This document shows positions 1 through 12,782 of a stretch of DNA of 64,000 nucleotides, in pieces. Under the pieces are notes generated by a model. The model did not search any database and had not been told where the DNA came from. It was given only the letters and a program-made list of their open reading frames with translations. Source of the stretch: Prorocentrum cordatum (Eukaryota; Sar; Dinophyceae; Prorocentrales; Prorocentraceae). The position numbers were made by a program, and so were the translations under genes. Location of the stretch: positions 1,735,532 to 1,799,531 of the forward strand of contig CAUYUJ010016282.1 in the NCBI GenBank assembly GCA_963575745.1, read 5' to 3'. How positions within the stretch are numbered: position 1 is the stretch's first letter; each line of letters starts with the position of its first letter.

Positions 1-3000
1 TTGCGCGCTTCGTCGGGCCCGTGGACGATCCGCCGTCTCCGCGCGGGCGTCGCCGGCATCGCCGCGCCCCTCGCGGTTTGCAGAGGCCCTGGCGACGTGG
101 GCGCCGCCGGCGCGCGAGCAGCAATTCTTCGTTTTTTTTTGGGGGGTGCGGGGATTGTTTCGGTTTCTGGCCAGGCGCCGCCGCGCGCTGCATTCGCGCG
201 CAGCGTTGGTTTTGATCAGGCCTCCGGCAATTGCGCGGAAGCTTTGCTGGAGTAGTGCCGTGGACCGGCCATGGCGAGCCATTGCTCAATTATGTTTAGT
301 GCAGCCCCGTTGCATGCGCATGGTCGCGGGGGGAGGTTGCGGCAGCGAGCGCGGGCGCAACGGTGCCTGCGTCGCGGCAATAATGGGTCGAACGCAATTT
401 CGCCGATTTCGGCGCTGATGGTTTCGCCGCGCGCGATCAATCCGAACGCGAATTATTTCGACTTCATTAGCGTTGGCCCACGGGCCAACCATGGCCCGAC
501 GGCGAACTAGCTAGAAGAGCAATCTCTCAGAGCGTGAAATACATACCCTGCTTTCGCTTCCAGGCAAAACCAAGGCATACCATGTGCCTCCTCGTCAAGC
601 GGCTTGGCCAGTACAGGCTGCAATTTGGCATCGTTTGGTATCTCTTGGAAGCGAGGGTGGTCAAAATCGAGGTAGGTTTGTTTTCCCCTTAATCTCGCGC
701 GGGCAGCCAAGACTTGCCCGACGAGCGCGCGGTGCCACTAAAGGGGATGTTCGGAAAGTCGAACGAAGAGTTGCCGATCGCCATCCATCGCGACAGCGAG
801 CGCGAGGCGGGTTCCGCGCGCGTGACAGCGCGAGGCGCCGGGTTGGAACAATAGACGAGGAACAGAGCGAATGCGCATGCACTCCTCGCTCAGGCAGCCG
901 GAAAATGATCGGGCAAACGCAGGGCCCAGCAAGGGCCCGCGACCGAGACGACGGCATGCCAGTCACTTAAGAACTTCAACGGAACCGAACGAAAATTTGA
1001 TATGGGAACGGCCGCGCGTTAAACGTCACGGTGCGCGTCAACCATGGGATCCGCGCGGCCTGCGAATTATTGCAATCAAGATTGGAGACATTGGGCAGGG
1101 CTGCCCCAAAACAGGGCGACATAAGTGAAGCAATGAGAATGTGGAATGCGAGAATAACCGCAGCGGGGCGCAGCGCAACATCTCCAGATATGAAGCGGGA
1201 AGGAGACGAACGCGAGGGCGACTGCGTTCTTGACGAGGATGGGATTCGCAGGCCAGGCCAGGACCCATGGCGCATCCCAACCGAACAGCCGAAGAGTTTT
1301 GGGGGGCGGAGCAAGCCGTGCGGTCTTCAGGGTGGCACAGGATTGACTGCATACTTGACAATCTACACGTTGTACTCTGCAGTGACAGGTGCGAAGCGCT
1401 ATTGGCGCAGGTGTTCTCGGCCATGAACCCAGACAGGCCTAATGCGATCAGTGGCGCACTGGTTCAACTTGATCAGTGGAGCGTGCTATGGTAGATCCTG
1501 TGAGCTGCGTCATGGCGGCCCTGGAGTCATGGCGACCCGCCCCGGGTGGCGGTTTGATGGCTGGCGGCGGGGCCTCCAGGTCGCCGATTCTCTGACCGGC
1601 GAGTCGCGCCAGAAGCTGCGCTTGCGACTCGAGGGTTGGGCTCGAACAGCAACGATTGGACGCCCGCGCGAAGAACAGCAATGCAGTGGTCATCGGGGGG
1701 GGGGGGGGGGGCGAGGCCGCCAAGGAAGTTGCCGCGGTCGGATGATGGGGAAGGCAATTGGCGGCCCGCCCTGGCTTGGTTTGGCGACCGAGGCCGGGGC
1801 GAAGGAGACGCGGGTGCCGCCGGGATGGGCAAGGCGCAGGAACGTGACGACGCTATAAGAAGTGCGGCGAAATGGGCCCCGTGACCTGGGGCTGCAGAGT
1901 CAACGGTAAAGGTGGGCAATTGCGGCATCTGCAGGGGGGCCGGCAAGCAAGCGGGTCAAGACAATCGGGTGGCGCGCCCAGTGGAAATGTCCACGCGCCC
2001 CACGCGCGAGCGCGAACGCCGCGCGAGCGCAGCCCAAGGGGTCGCGTCGCAGCCTACTGCGCCGATGGGGGCCAACGGAGTCGGACAGGCCAGCAACGCG
2101 CGGGTAACATATGCCCGTGGATAGCCTCAGCCGGGGATGGGCCCCGGACGTCGCGCCGTTGCGCGGGGGGTCCCTGTCCAACTTGGCGCGCGCTTGGAAA
2201 TGCCGGCCAGGGCAAAGAAGAAATTGACGCGTAAATTACGCAGGTGGTTCTAGACATGCGAACAACATCTGCGAGGCCAGCGGGCGTAGAAACAGCGATT
2301 GCACTGATGGCCTCTGATTGGTATAAACCACCCGCGAGACTGGCGATGTGAACCCCGTCTCCACGGAGTCCGGAATCCAACGTGGAGGGCCTGGGGCTTA
2401 TACCGCAGTTGGGCCGTCGATATTCGGCGCGCCCATTTCCAACGAACGGGCGAGAGCAGCATTGCGGCCGTCGCTGCGGAGCCGCGCAAGTGGAGCCGCG
2501 ATGAGAGCTCCCGACCACGGGTGGTCGCGGGACAGTGACAAGGTGGCAATGTCAATGCAAGTTGCCGGCGTCCAGAGAGCGTTCGGGCCAGCGCGCAGCG
2601 CGGTAGACGCCAGGGCCCTGGCCACCTTGGACCGGGATGTGCGCGGAGGGCCACGAAATCATTTGGAGCGCAGAGCGTCGGACGGAATAACAGCGATCCA
2701 CGAGCGCAGCGCGACGGTCCAACTCGCTGACTGAGCCCATGCTGGAAAAAGAGAAAACCTAGCGCAGCAAGTGGGCGAAGCGACCAATGGCAATATTTGT
2801 TCCGAACAGTCGCTTCTCAGAAGGAGTAATGTGCCGAGTAGAACTCAAGAGTGATGCCGCTGTAGCAATCGCCATTGCCAGTCGACGTGGGTGCGGCACG
2901 GTGCGACGCGTTGGAGCTTGTCAGTTGCCGCTGCATGACGCAGTGAGGAGCTCGTGCATCGCGTGCTGTAGGACAGGAACGGGCGGTATCTTAGCTGGCG

Positions 3001-3840
3001 CACAAACCAAGTAAATGAGCAGGGGCAACATGGGCGAAAGCAACGGGGGAGCACCCTGAGGACAGGAATCGCGGCTGGGCACCGCCAGCGGAGTGCTCAG
3101 CTGTTCCGCGGCAAATTACCGCGACAGACCACTCCTTCATTTAGGAGGAGTCGGCTTGCAGGGGGGGGCGGGCGCGGGCGGGGCGCCAACGACCGCGCCG
3201 ATTCCATCGCGGCCCGCTGCCCCTTCCCGGGACTCTGAGGAATCTTCCAGGCCCAGTCGGCCTCGCCGTCGGCGCCGGCGTCGCGTCGCCCGCGAGCGCC
3301 AGCCGGCGGGCAGGCCGACCTTGTTGCGAATGTTTGGCGCGAGAGACCCGCGCGGGCCTCGCGCTGTGCCCGCGCCCCAGGGCGACGGCCCAGGCCCTGA
3401 TAGCCCCCCGCGCTGACGCGATGGCCTCGCGCGCGGCGCAGGAGCGGGCGCCGCCGACCGTTCGGTTCGGTTCCGCGCGCTTCTCATGCGAGAACGCAAA
3501 GCCCCCCATGCTGCTCGCGCGCTTTGCGCGCTGAGCAATGCGACGCAGTTGCGACGGCCGCGCGTTCAATTGGAAACCGCAACGCAAGTTTCCCTCCCCG
3601 CGCGCGGGGCGGGGCATGAACTTACAGATGCGCCGACGGTCGAGAACTCGCGCGCGCCTGCGCCTGCCATGTTGGGCGTGCGCCCTGGGCCCGGAAATCT
3701 GTGGCTCGACCGCCCGATGCGCCCCGCAAATCGCTCCGCCTCCCCCCCCGCCCCCCCCCTTCAAAACTCTTCCGCGCCCCTGGAAAAACCGCGCCGCCGA
3801 GGCGGGGGCTCGGGCCGCAGCCCGATGGTCCCCGGGGCGC
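1..3840. other. GC-rich stretch without recognisable genes
   Basis: I see no recognisable protein, RNA gene or repeat family here. Open frames occur on both strands but are short, arginine/alanine-rich and overlap each other, as expected from high GC. Homopolymer G or C runs lie near 1,697-1,711 and 3,161-3,170. It could hold small exons that I cannot recognise. Confidence 0.5.
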
Positions 3841-4020
3841 AGGGGAATCAAAGGAATCAGTACGAATCAGTACAGAATCAATACAGAATCGGCACAACTG
3901 CGACCCCTGATTCTAGCGGAATCAAAAGAATCAGTACGGAATCAATACGGAATCAAAGGAGGAATCGGCGATGGAACCAGAATCGGCCAGAACGGGGAAG
4001 TAGGCCAGAATCGGTGCCAG
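3841..4020. repeat. GAATCA-type short tandem repeat
   Basis: The words GAATCAGTAC, GAATCAATAC and GAATCGG recur about a dozen times with 10-17 bp spacing, interrupted once near 3,900-3,915. The array is degenerate. Its lower GC sets it apart from the flanks. Confidence 0.7.
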
Positions 4021-4690
4021 AACCCATGGAGAGAGGTCTTTTTTCCCCGAGTTCATTGCGGCGGGTCCGCGGCGCGGGCGCGCCGCGCGACTTCGCGGGT
4101 TCAGCGAGGCGCGCAGTCGGCGCTCAGAGTGAGCAGGTTGTTTTCAGGGCGATATCCTTGCGGCGCGCTGGCGCATTGCGCATTCGCGTATTCCTGGCGG
4201 GCTGTTTGAGGGCGACCCGGCAGCGTCGGCCGAATGGCCCGCAAATACCGCGCGGCCGATCGCGCGCCCCATGCGGTCACGCCGACCGCCGTGCGCCGCG
4301 ACGGCCGCGCGCCCCGGACCGCGCCATTACCGCGTTGGATTGGACGGCGCAGCACCCGCCCTCCAAAAGTCGTCACATGCATATCGCGCGTGTCGAGCCA
4401 GCAGCAATCGCTCCCAGAAGCAGCCTTGACAGGCGCCCCATGCCCGTTGTCGCCCGGTTCCGATCCAAATCATAGTTTCTTAGGATGCGCTTGCGCGAAT
4501 GTGAGCGCGCGGGCAAGTAACGCGCGCGCGCTTGGCGCAGCCTGGGAAATCCAACATGGACCCCCCCGGGGGCGCGGGGCGCCGGCGACGCCTCCGCCCG
4601 CCTCCCGCGCGCCCGACCCCCCCCGCAAGCCGACTCCTCCATGGCTATTGGCTATTGGCCGATGGTACTAGGATAGAGAGCTCAACCGTG
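4021..4690. other. GC-rich stretch, nothing recognised
   Basis: No supported feature. The frames open here are GC-driven on both strands. Confidence 0.4.
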
Positions 4691-4701
4691 GATGAGCTTT
4701 T

Positions 4702-5232
4702 TTGCAAGACAAGCATGGACGGCGTCGAAGACAAGATGAAATGCATCGTGCATCTCGAGAATCGGGTTCGCAACGCCACCTGGCAGAGCAACCGTTTCGG
4801 GGGGGCCAGAGCCACGGGGGGGCGGCGCGCGACAGGGCTGCCACGCTACTCCGCGGACGTTCCGGGCCAGGCGACGAACGGCGACGCGAACAACTTCGTC
4901 ATCCTGGAGGAGGCGCCAACGGGCAAATGCAGCGCAGCGCGGCGCTACTCGAGGGCAGCAGGAAGCTCGCGGAGATCATTGGCGAGACGCAGACACAATA
5001 GGGTGATCGATTTGGAAGGAGAGGCCACCAGAGATGCCGAGCGCGCGGCAAAGGAGCGGGATATCTTACCCAGCGGCGGGCAGGATATTGCGGAGCACAG
5101 CGAGGCGAGCCTTTTGTTGAGGCAGCAAGGACCAGTCGCGCAAGTTAGCCGGGCGCGCGAGGAGGGCCATTCAGCGTCCCAGCGCGGCCAGCAAGGCGCC
5201 AAGGGCCACGGGGGCAGCTGTGGCATCTGTTA
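4702..5232 (+). pseudogene. Possible degraded coding region, helical protein remnant
   Basis: Two overlapping plus-strand frames carry stretches that read like a charged helical protein. One includes AALLEGSRKLAEIIGETQTQ, ending at a stop near 5,001. The adjacent frame continues with VIDLEGEATRDAERAAKERD from about 5,004 to 5,225. A single-base shift near 5,000 would join them. The Glu/Ala/Arg-rich helical character resembles coiled-coil segments of retroelement ORF1-like proteins, but no diagnostic motif is visible and I do not assign a family. It could equally be chance composition, since GC is high and no start codon context, splice site or homology anchors it. Confidence 0.25.
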
Positions 5233-5235
5233 AGG

Positions 5236-6225
5236 GCATGCCGGGTGCACGGACCAAAGCCAAGGGCGCCGAGTTCTCACGCTATGCGGCGGCTCGTCCT
5301 AGCCCGCCACGGCCATCGATCGCGCCGGGCTCGGGCGGCTCATCCCAGCCCGACCCCGGCCTTAACCATGCCGCGTAAACAGCGACTCCGACAATATCAC
5401 CAATGACGAAGCCGTCGAGGAGAAGGAGGATGGGGGGGCGAGGAGGCAAGCTCACCGGAGATGGAGCCTGGCCAGGCACCAGGACCACATGACGAAGTCA
5501 CCATCGGCAAAGGCAGTGGTCGGGATTGCAAGGGGGCAGGGGAATCTGAGGCTCGTCCAGAGCGTCCGCCACCACCGAAGCAGGCCCCCGTGGAAACATT
5601 CCACCCCGCCAAAGCCTCCGAGGTCATAAACTTCACCTGTTCGTTTGCGTGCTGATCAAATAGCTACTCCTGATGCCGGCAGGCTGCCACTCGGGCGCCT
5701 CGCTGACTCGCGCAACGACTGGATGTTATCCCTGGGTCGCCCTCGCCATGATCCAAACTTCAAAAGGGTGGTTCGACTGGCTGATGATGGGATAGTGAGG
5801 CGATCGGTTGCGGGGCCATCTGAACCGCGAGACGCGCGACTTGGTGGGCCCAGGGGGCAGCTACATAACCAGGGAGCTTGCAGAAACTAGTAATATTTTC
5901 CATGAGCTGCACGGCAGCGCTCACCGCGAGCTGCCCCTGATTCACGCAGAGCCCTTATCGAGCATCAACTGCGGTGGCGCGACGCGCGGGTGGAATTGTC
6001 CACCGCCATCAGTTGCCAATGCACCCAATGATGCTTCGGGGTGCCCCAGGGGTCAAACGCAACCAGACGGACTTAGGCCGGTGTAGGATTGGGACATGGA
6101 TGCCGCAGTGCAAGTGGATATCAGTGACGCACCAGATCTCCAGGAGCAGCAATGCTTCAACCCACGTGCCGCTTGTTTTGGCCACTCCCTGGGTAACCCC
6201 ATGATCCCGGCCGCGAGGGCCCCTG
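5236..6225. other. Unassigned stretch
   Basis: No repeat or protein is recognised. Composition is closer to unique sequence than the surrounding arrays. Short frames are open but carry no motif. Confidence 0.4.
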
Positions 6226-6231
6226 CGTCGA

Positions 6232-6418
6232 CATGCCCATTCGGGGTGATCGCGGGGACATCGTGACGGGCGCCATCGCTGCGAGGTTTTCAATCAAGGA
6301 ATTGGCGCGGGAGTTCGCGGCGGATGGCGACGGCGCGGGCGTGCGTTGCAACGACTTTGAAGCCGCCGTCAGGAAGCTTAGCGGCGCGTCAACGAACGAG
6401 TGGGCGCACGGGCCCTAA
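6232..6418 (+). CDS. Coding-like fragment, unknown protein
   Basis: This short frame includes IKELAREFAADGDGAGVRCN and ends at a stop at 6,416-6,418. The amino-acid mix (alternating acidic and basic residues, few prolines and arginine runs) is more protein-like than neighbouring frames. No domain is recognised and no full-length frame is present, so it may be an exon or a decayed gene piece. The frame ending at 6,887 could belong to the same unit. Confidence 0.2.
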
Positions 6419-6686
6419 CGTAGCATCGCGCAGCGCAGTCGTTGCAGATGCGTGACCGCGAGATGCTCCGGCCGGCGCGCAACCGACCTGGCGGCGCCCG
6501 GATGCGCCCGTTCCCTCGTCGCCGGGGCAGCCGGATGGAGGAGGAGAAGATTCTGCAGCAAGCGCGGGCCCCCTCAGGATATCACCACATGTGGGGAATC
6601 GCCCAGACCACGGCGGCCAACCCATCTTCAGGAGTGGAAGGCCAAAGTCGGCCCGACCAGCGTAACCTTCAGTTGGCGTCGCCTAG

Positions 6687-6887
6687 CGTCAGGCTCCCAG
6701 CTACACCTCCTGGCAGGCCTTAGGGCGTTCCCACGGCATTCGTGACCAGCTGGCGGGAAAGATTCCCAAGCGTAACCTCGAGGAGTTCTTGCGGGCCTTG
6801 GCTGACAGCGACAAGGAGGAGGGCTTTCGGGATGGCGGCCGCTTCGCTGTCGAGACCGACCGTTTGCGCAGTCTGGGCGAAGCGTGA
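6687..6887 (+). CDS. Coding-like fragment ending in a stop, unknown protein
   Basis: The frame is open from just after a TAG at 6,684 to a TGA at 6,885-6,887. It includes IPKRNLEEFLRALADSDKEE followed by a basic and acidic tail. The composition is strongly protein-like, with balanced charge and amphipathic helix character. It lacks an ATG, so it would be a terminal exon or a remnant. I do not recognise a family. No poly-pyrimidine/AG acceptor stands out clearly upstream. Confidence 0.28.
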   Translation, partial: RQAPSYTSWQALGRSHGIRDQLAGKIPKRNLEEFLRALADSDKEEGFRDGGRFAVETDRLRSLGEA

Positions 6888-6889
6888 TC

Positions 6890-7500
6890 GGGAGGATGAA
6901 GATGACCGCTTGGTTCATGGCAGCGGCGTGGGCAAGCGCCCGAGGTCGAGCTCAACGCGCCCCGGACGCACGCGAGTGGCATTGGGTAGTCATGCGATTT
7001 CGTTTCTACTTCTTCTTGCTCAAAGGTCTGTCGCGCGGACAGTCCCAAGGGGTCCAAGCGCATGCCGGCGTTCAGGCGGTTGCAGGATTTCAGGAAACAG
7101 CGGAGATCCCGCTACAATGCGCGTCGCATTTTGCGCCCCCGAGTCGCGTTCACCACGCGTGCATATTCATTTTTGCTGCGTGCGAATCTGAGTTTAAAGT
7201 CGTTCGTTCGCCAGCGCAGTCAGGACGTCACCGTCGTTGTGCGTTCAAGTAATTCCAGCTTGCGCGTTTCTTGTGTTTCGCAAATTTGTATGATGTTGCG
7301 CGTGACCAACCAGGCCTGGACCATCAGGTCGAGCGGGGGGGGGGTCGGTATAGGGCCCCAGGTTATTGTACAATTGCCGGCGCTTGGTCGAGTAATCGTA
7401 CTCGCCGTCCGCCTTTGTGACACACCGTTTTCAAGTCATTCAGCATTGGCAGTTTATTGCGCAAGCCAACTCAATCCTCTTGAACACTGTTGCGTTAAAT
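6890..7500. other. Unassigned stretch
   Basis: Moderate GC, no repeat family or protein recognised. Confidence 0.4.
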
Positions 7501-7504
7501 TAGC

Positions 7505-7894
7505 AGGGGGATGAGCCAGAAGGAAGGGGGGCGAGGAGGAAGAGGAGGAGGAAACATAAATAATGTATTACTGCGGTGATGATGGCAGCAGAGACGATTA
7601 AAACATACATGCGTACCTTTGCCTTGGGAGCCTCTTGTATGTCTTTTGGAACCATCTTGGGGCCCTTTTGAGGTCCCTCTGTGGAGATGTCTGGAACCCT
7701 TTTGGGGGCGTCCCGGGAGCGTCTTGGAGGCTCCAGGGGGCCTTTCGGGACCATCTTGGAACATCTCGATCAAAGGGGGGGGGGTCTCTTCGGGCCGCCT
7801 TTGTGGGGTGGCCTCGTCGCCACCCAAGGCTTGGTTCGGAGTCCGCTGGGCCATGTTGGAGCAATCTTGAGGTTTTGGTCGGAGGCGAAACAAC

Positions 7895-7960
<66 letters not shown>

Positions 7961-8540
7961 TGTCTCCCCCTTAAGTTTGGACGGATATCGGCCTCGTAGG
8001 AGCATTCTTGAGGAATTCCGCTGCCACATTGGAGCGGTGCTATGGCCAAAATGAGCCATAGTAGGATATCCCGAGTAAGTGTGGAGGCCGTCTCGGGCTT
8101 TTTGAAGCCAATTTGGAACCAGTTTGACCCCGTTTAATTATGCCCCCGATGCGCCCAACATTTTGAGCACCCATGGGATATTCCATGAACGTGGCGTTGG
8201 GCGAAGGAGGGGTCTGACTTCGTTCTGCCAATATGGGGCCCAAACGGTAACCTTTTGGGGCGTTGTTGGGACTCTCTAATGAGGGCGATCTTGGGACCAT
8301 TTTGGATCTCTCTAGGCGCTCTTGTGGGCCCTCGTGGGGCCGTCTTTGGGATCACACAGCGGCGGCAATGCGACGATCCTCAAAAAACAGTGATCCCACA
8401 GGTGTTGGACTGGTGATGGGCTCTCGGGGTACCTCTTGGAAGCATTTCGGATGCCATCTCTCACCATCTCGAGGTATCTTGAGCAATCGTTGATGTCATA
8501 TTTGGTTTTCTGAGGCCCTCTTTGGACCATCTTGAGTTAT
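7505..8540. repeat. CTTGGGGCC-type minisatellite with purine-triplet leader
   Basis: A GAGGAGGAAGAGG purine tract near 7,530-7,552 is followed by about 900 bp in which words such as CTTGGGGCC, CTTTTGGGGGC and ATCTTGGAAC recur roughly every 15-25 bp, always on the plus strand. The same vocabulary recurs at 12.0-12.56, 26.93-27.48, 31.86-32.33 and 55.22-55.48 kb. A CA tract splits the array. Confidence 0.7.
7899..7956. repeat. CA dinucleotide microsatellite
   Basis: An almost uninterrupted run of CA repeats of nearly 60 bp inside the minisatellite. Its length suggests high allelic variability. Confidence 0.95.
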
Positions 8541-8681
8541 GTGGGGTGGTCTAATCGTGGTGACCCTTCCCCCGTGCAGACCCAGGAAATGGTGTAGGGG
8601 AAGGAGTGAACCCTTCCCCGAAAGAGAAACCTGGGATTGGAAGAGGACGCGCTGTAAACCATTCATGCCCCAAAGGGCTAG

Positions 8682-9373
8682 CTGGATTCCAACGGTGTGT
8701 TCCCACCAGTGCCAGATCCGAAGTTGGTGGCAGGCGATCCTAGCCTTGCCAACTTGAACGCGCTGGAAGTCTTCGATTCCTGCGTTCAGGATCTCACAGA
8801 TGCCAATCTTCTCGTGGTGGTAAACGTGCATATGTCTGATGCGCGCTGGTGTTGCTCCGTCGATGACAACAATGCTTTGTGGTTTAACGACGTCTACTCT
8901 GAAGAGTCTTGGCTTGAGTCGTTACGCTTCCTGGCAGCAAGATACCGACACAACCCTCGGGTGATCGGATTTGATATTCGCAATGAGCCGAGGATTGACG
9001 TCATCCACCGAAGAGTAGCAGTTTGGGGAGTATGGGCGCCTGCGGCGAGTGTACTATCCCCACTTGTTGCATTTGAAGATTGGCGGGTTGGTGCAGGAAA
9101 GGGCGCGGTTGCCACTTGGACAGGCAACCAAGATGCATTGGTAATTGTCGAAGGGGTCTGGTTTGCCATGCGGCTGGAGAGTGTGATGTCCCGTCCGATG
9201 AAACTCGCACAGAGCTGTCTCTTCTCGCGCGTGGTGTACCAGAATCACGACTACTGGTACTTCGATTTCAGTTCGTGGGGTTGGTACGATAACCCATGGC
9301 TTGCGTTCTGGAACAGCGCGGCCTCACTTGCGAGGACAGGAAGTGCATCGCCGTCGACCGAGGAATTTTCTAG
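8682..9373 (+). CDS. Glycoside hydrolase family 5 enzyme, exon block A (acid/base half)
   Basis: This frame opens after a TAG at 8,679 and stays open to 9,425. It encodes the middle of a GH5 (cellulase-like) TIM barrel: a beta-strand plus NVHMSDARWCC at 8,823-8,855, then the signature GFDIRNEPR, whose Glu codon (8,985-8,987) is the expected proton donor, then VVYQNHDYW with the conserved His-x-Tyr pair near 9,246. Similar NHxSDAxWCC...RNE...HDY proteins occur in bacteria, fungi and microalgae (family knowledge). The nucleophile half is absent here and is found about 1.1 kb downstream, so an intron must follow. Homology fades near 9,340; an AG|GT at 9,372-9,375 and a GAA|GT at 9,381-9,385 are possible donors, neither proven. 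The N-terminal exon(s) with any signal peptide were not identified. Substrate is unknown: a beta-glucan or other beta-glycoside is likely. Confidence 0.85.
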
Positions 9374-9670
9374 GTTTAAAGAAGTTCGAATTTCCAACCG
9401 CGCTGCCGCGCTTGCCCGCCACTGAGCACCCAAGCATTAGAAGGCTTCGCAGAGGGGGTTATTCCGAGGTGGGGTTCGGGAAAAGTCAGCTGGATTCTTG
9501 AATGTCCCACAGCAAGTGAGCTTCCTACAGCCTACATCTCTACGTCGACCCGACTTTTGGTCCCGGGCGCGACACACTGCGTAGTCGTCGATCTATCGGG
9601 GAGGAAGCGGAGAAGATGCCATTGCCCCTGCCGTGGCGCTTCAGCAGCCCCCCCCCACGGGACACAGAGC

Positions 9671-9839
9671 TACACCTTAGGCGATGCTTCAGAAAACTTA
9701 CTTTTTCGACCAGAGTCTCGATTATTCTTGATGTTTCAATGTAAATCCTGAGATTTTAATAGACATGTTGGGTTTTTATTCAAGTTCTGAGATCATGAAT
9801 TTCTTAACCCATGATTTCTTGAGCATTTCGCAGGGTGTA
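9671..9839 (+). mobile_element. MITE family A, copy 1 (inside GH5 intron)
   Basis: A 169-bp element runs from TACACCTTAGGCGATGCTTC to a right end GCATTTCGCAGGGTGTA, which is an imperfect inverted repeat of the left end. It has no coding capacity. TA dinucleotides border both CACC/GGTG termini, suggesting TA target duplication as in Tc1/mariner-like MITEs. Four more copies are in the window, all in the same orientation. It lies between GH5 exon blocks A and B. Confidence 0.9.
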
Positions 9840-9844
9840 TACCG

Positions 9845-10509
9845 ATGTTGCTGCTCTGCTCCCTGGACCTCTCCCGGGAGGCGCTCTGGCCAGGGCTCCG
9901 CGGGGCGAGCCGCCGAGCGCCGCCCCCCTCGGGGGAGTCCCAGAGGAGCGAAGGCGAGGGATGGGGCCAGGGGAGCCCTGGTGTCGGTATGCGCTCGGCA
10001 ACACCCCAACATACTTATACTATCTGTGCGTCGCCCCCCCAGGGGCGGCGCGCGCACCGAGAAATCTTATAGTATATGCGTCGTGGCGGGCGCTTTCTGG
10101 CCACACCGCTCGGGAAACGATATACTACAAGATTGGTATACTATATGTTCGGGTCGGACGCGCGCCTCCAAGGAGGACATATAGTATTAGTATGTCCATG
10201 TGCGTCCCATCCGATGTCCGCAGAAGGCATCCGTGCACCACATCCGTGCTTTGCCAGGGTCATCCTGGGTTCCAGGATGGCGTTCAGAGAGTCCTGGCGT
10301 CGGCCAGGGGGGGGCGCATACACCGTGCCAGCCAGGGCCCAGGATGGCCAGGCACGGTGGTGCTGTGCAGGTGCCCTCTGCACAAGATGCTCCCGGCAAG
10401 TCGGGGCAAAGAGCAGGTCTCCCCGCGAGGAGCTCTGCACCCCTAGTAGCGTGCAGCACCCTCCGCTAAGTGCGGTTGCGGACCCTCCTTCCTCTTCCTG
10501 CACACCCAG
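9845..10509. other. Intronic sequence of the GH5 gene
   Basis: GC-rich at first, then with recurring TATACTATATG/ATACTTATACTAT words at about 10,010-10,190. No protein is recognised. The 3' end is a pyrimidine-rich tract with CACCCAG at 10,503-10,509 that fits an acceptor. Confidence 0.5.
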
Positions 10510-10638
10510 GACCGCGCCCCCGTCCTGTCGGGCGAGTTCGGGATCAAGTACAGGAACGATACCTACTGGCCCAACATACAGACACCCAACAAAGCACAGC
10601 ACATGCTCGGGCCTCGGAGGTCCGCGTGGAGTTCTTAG
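10510..10638 (+). CDS. Glycoside hydrolase family 5 enzyme, exon block B (nucleophile)
   Basis: After a pyrimidine-rich stretch ending in CACCCAG at 10,509, the frame reads DRAPVLSGEFGIKYRNDTYW. APVLSGEFG matches the GH5 nucleophile strand (family pattern hydrophobic-x-G/S-E-F-G), with the Glu codon at 10,534-10,536. The frame closes at a TAG at 10,636-10,638, but the homologous part probably ends before that at an unplaced donor. The following array and minisatellite up to about 12.7 kb would be intron. Without this block the enzyme would lack its nucleophile, so its presence in frame with intact residues argues for a functional gene. Confidence 0.78.
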   Translation, partial: DRAPVLSGEFGIKYRNDTYWPNIQTPNKAQHMLGPRRSAWSS

Positions 10639-10899
10639 GTCGGCGCTGGACGCCCTTTCCACAGCCCTGGCGGCGGCTCTCGCGTTGCCCCCATGGCGCT
10701 CAGGGCGGGGCCCGCCCTGAGCGGGCTTCGGCGCCGATGCAAGAATTTCGTGAGGATCCCCGAAGGCTGACATTGAGGAGGCCTTACAGCCGGTGCCGCC
10801 GACCCTGACGACGACGATGACGACGAGGACAAGGAGTAGGAGGGGGAGGGGGGGGGCAGCGGGATGCGGTAGGAGCGGGTAACTGAGCAGGAGGAGGAA

Positions 10900-11995
<1,096 letters not shown>

Positions 11996-11999
11996 GACC

Positions 12000-12560
12000 G
12001 TCTTGGAGGCTTCTGTTTGCAATCTGCTGTGTCTGGAGGCTGTGTCTGGGAACTGGGGCCGTCTGAAAAACGATCCGGGTCGAAGCATCGGCTCAGGGTA
12101 GAGACATCCCGGGGGGCACGCATCGGGAAGATTTGTGCGCCCTGGATGTCTGGGCCTCTCCCTTGGCGGCGCGCGGGAGGCTTGCGGATTTTGGTTTCTG
12201 GGTCTTTTTGGCCCTCTTGGAGCCGTCTTTGGGGCTGCTGGGGCCGTCTTGGAGGCCTTTTGGGCCGTCTTGAGGCTGTTTGGGGTCGCTCTAGGGCGCT
12301 GTTCAAGGCCTGTTGGGTTATCTTGTGGCGTCACTGGAGACGAACATTGCCTCTCGGGGCTCGCTTGGCAGTACTTTTGGAGTTTTTTGGGGGCGTCTTG
12401 GAAATGTATTGTTGGGCCGTCTGGAGGTTGTTGTGGCGTTTGGGACCGATCGTTTTCGGATTCGGGGCCATTGTGGACGGGCCGCTCATAGGACAGCCTG
12501 GCCGCGTCTTGGCGCTTTTCTGAGCCCCGGGGCCGCCGGGGGGGATGCGTAGCTGGGTGG
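12000..12560. repeat. CTTGGGGCC-type minisatellite, second locus
   Basis: GCCGTCTTGGAGGCC and related words repeat about every 18-22 bp. It directly follows a purine-triplet array, the same order as at 7.5, 26.9 and 55.2 kb. Confidence 0.7.
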
Positions 12561-12604
12561 CGACCGTCCCCCCGGGCCCCCCCCCCTCGTCTGGGAAGGG
12601 ATTA

Positions 12605-12710
12605 AAGGGAAGGGGATTCCTTTCGACTCAGCTACGACGTTGCTCAATTTCGCTTTGCCGTCGAGTCAGCTACGACGTTGCTCAATTTCGCTTTGCTTTC
12701 GCTTTTGGGT
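12605..12710. repeat. Short tandem duplication upstream of GH5 exon block C
   Basis: The 30-odd-bp segment containing GAGTCAGCTACGACGTTGCT is present twice in tandem at about 12,627-12,660 and 12,663-12,696 (first copy starts GACTCAGC). It lies in the inferred intron. Confidence 0.8.
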
Positions 12711-12782
12711 GGCGAGCTTGAGGGGGAGAGCCCGGATGAAGGAGACGGGGGACGGACTAAGGGCGTCTTCCATACGCCGACA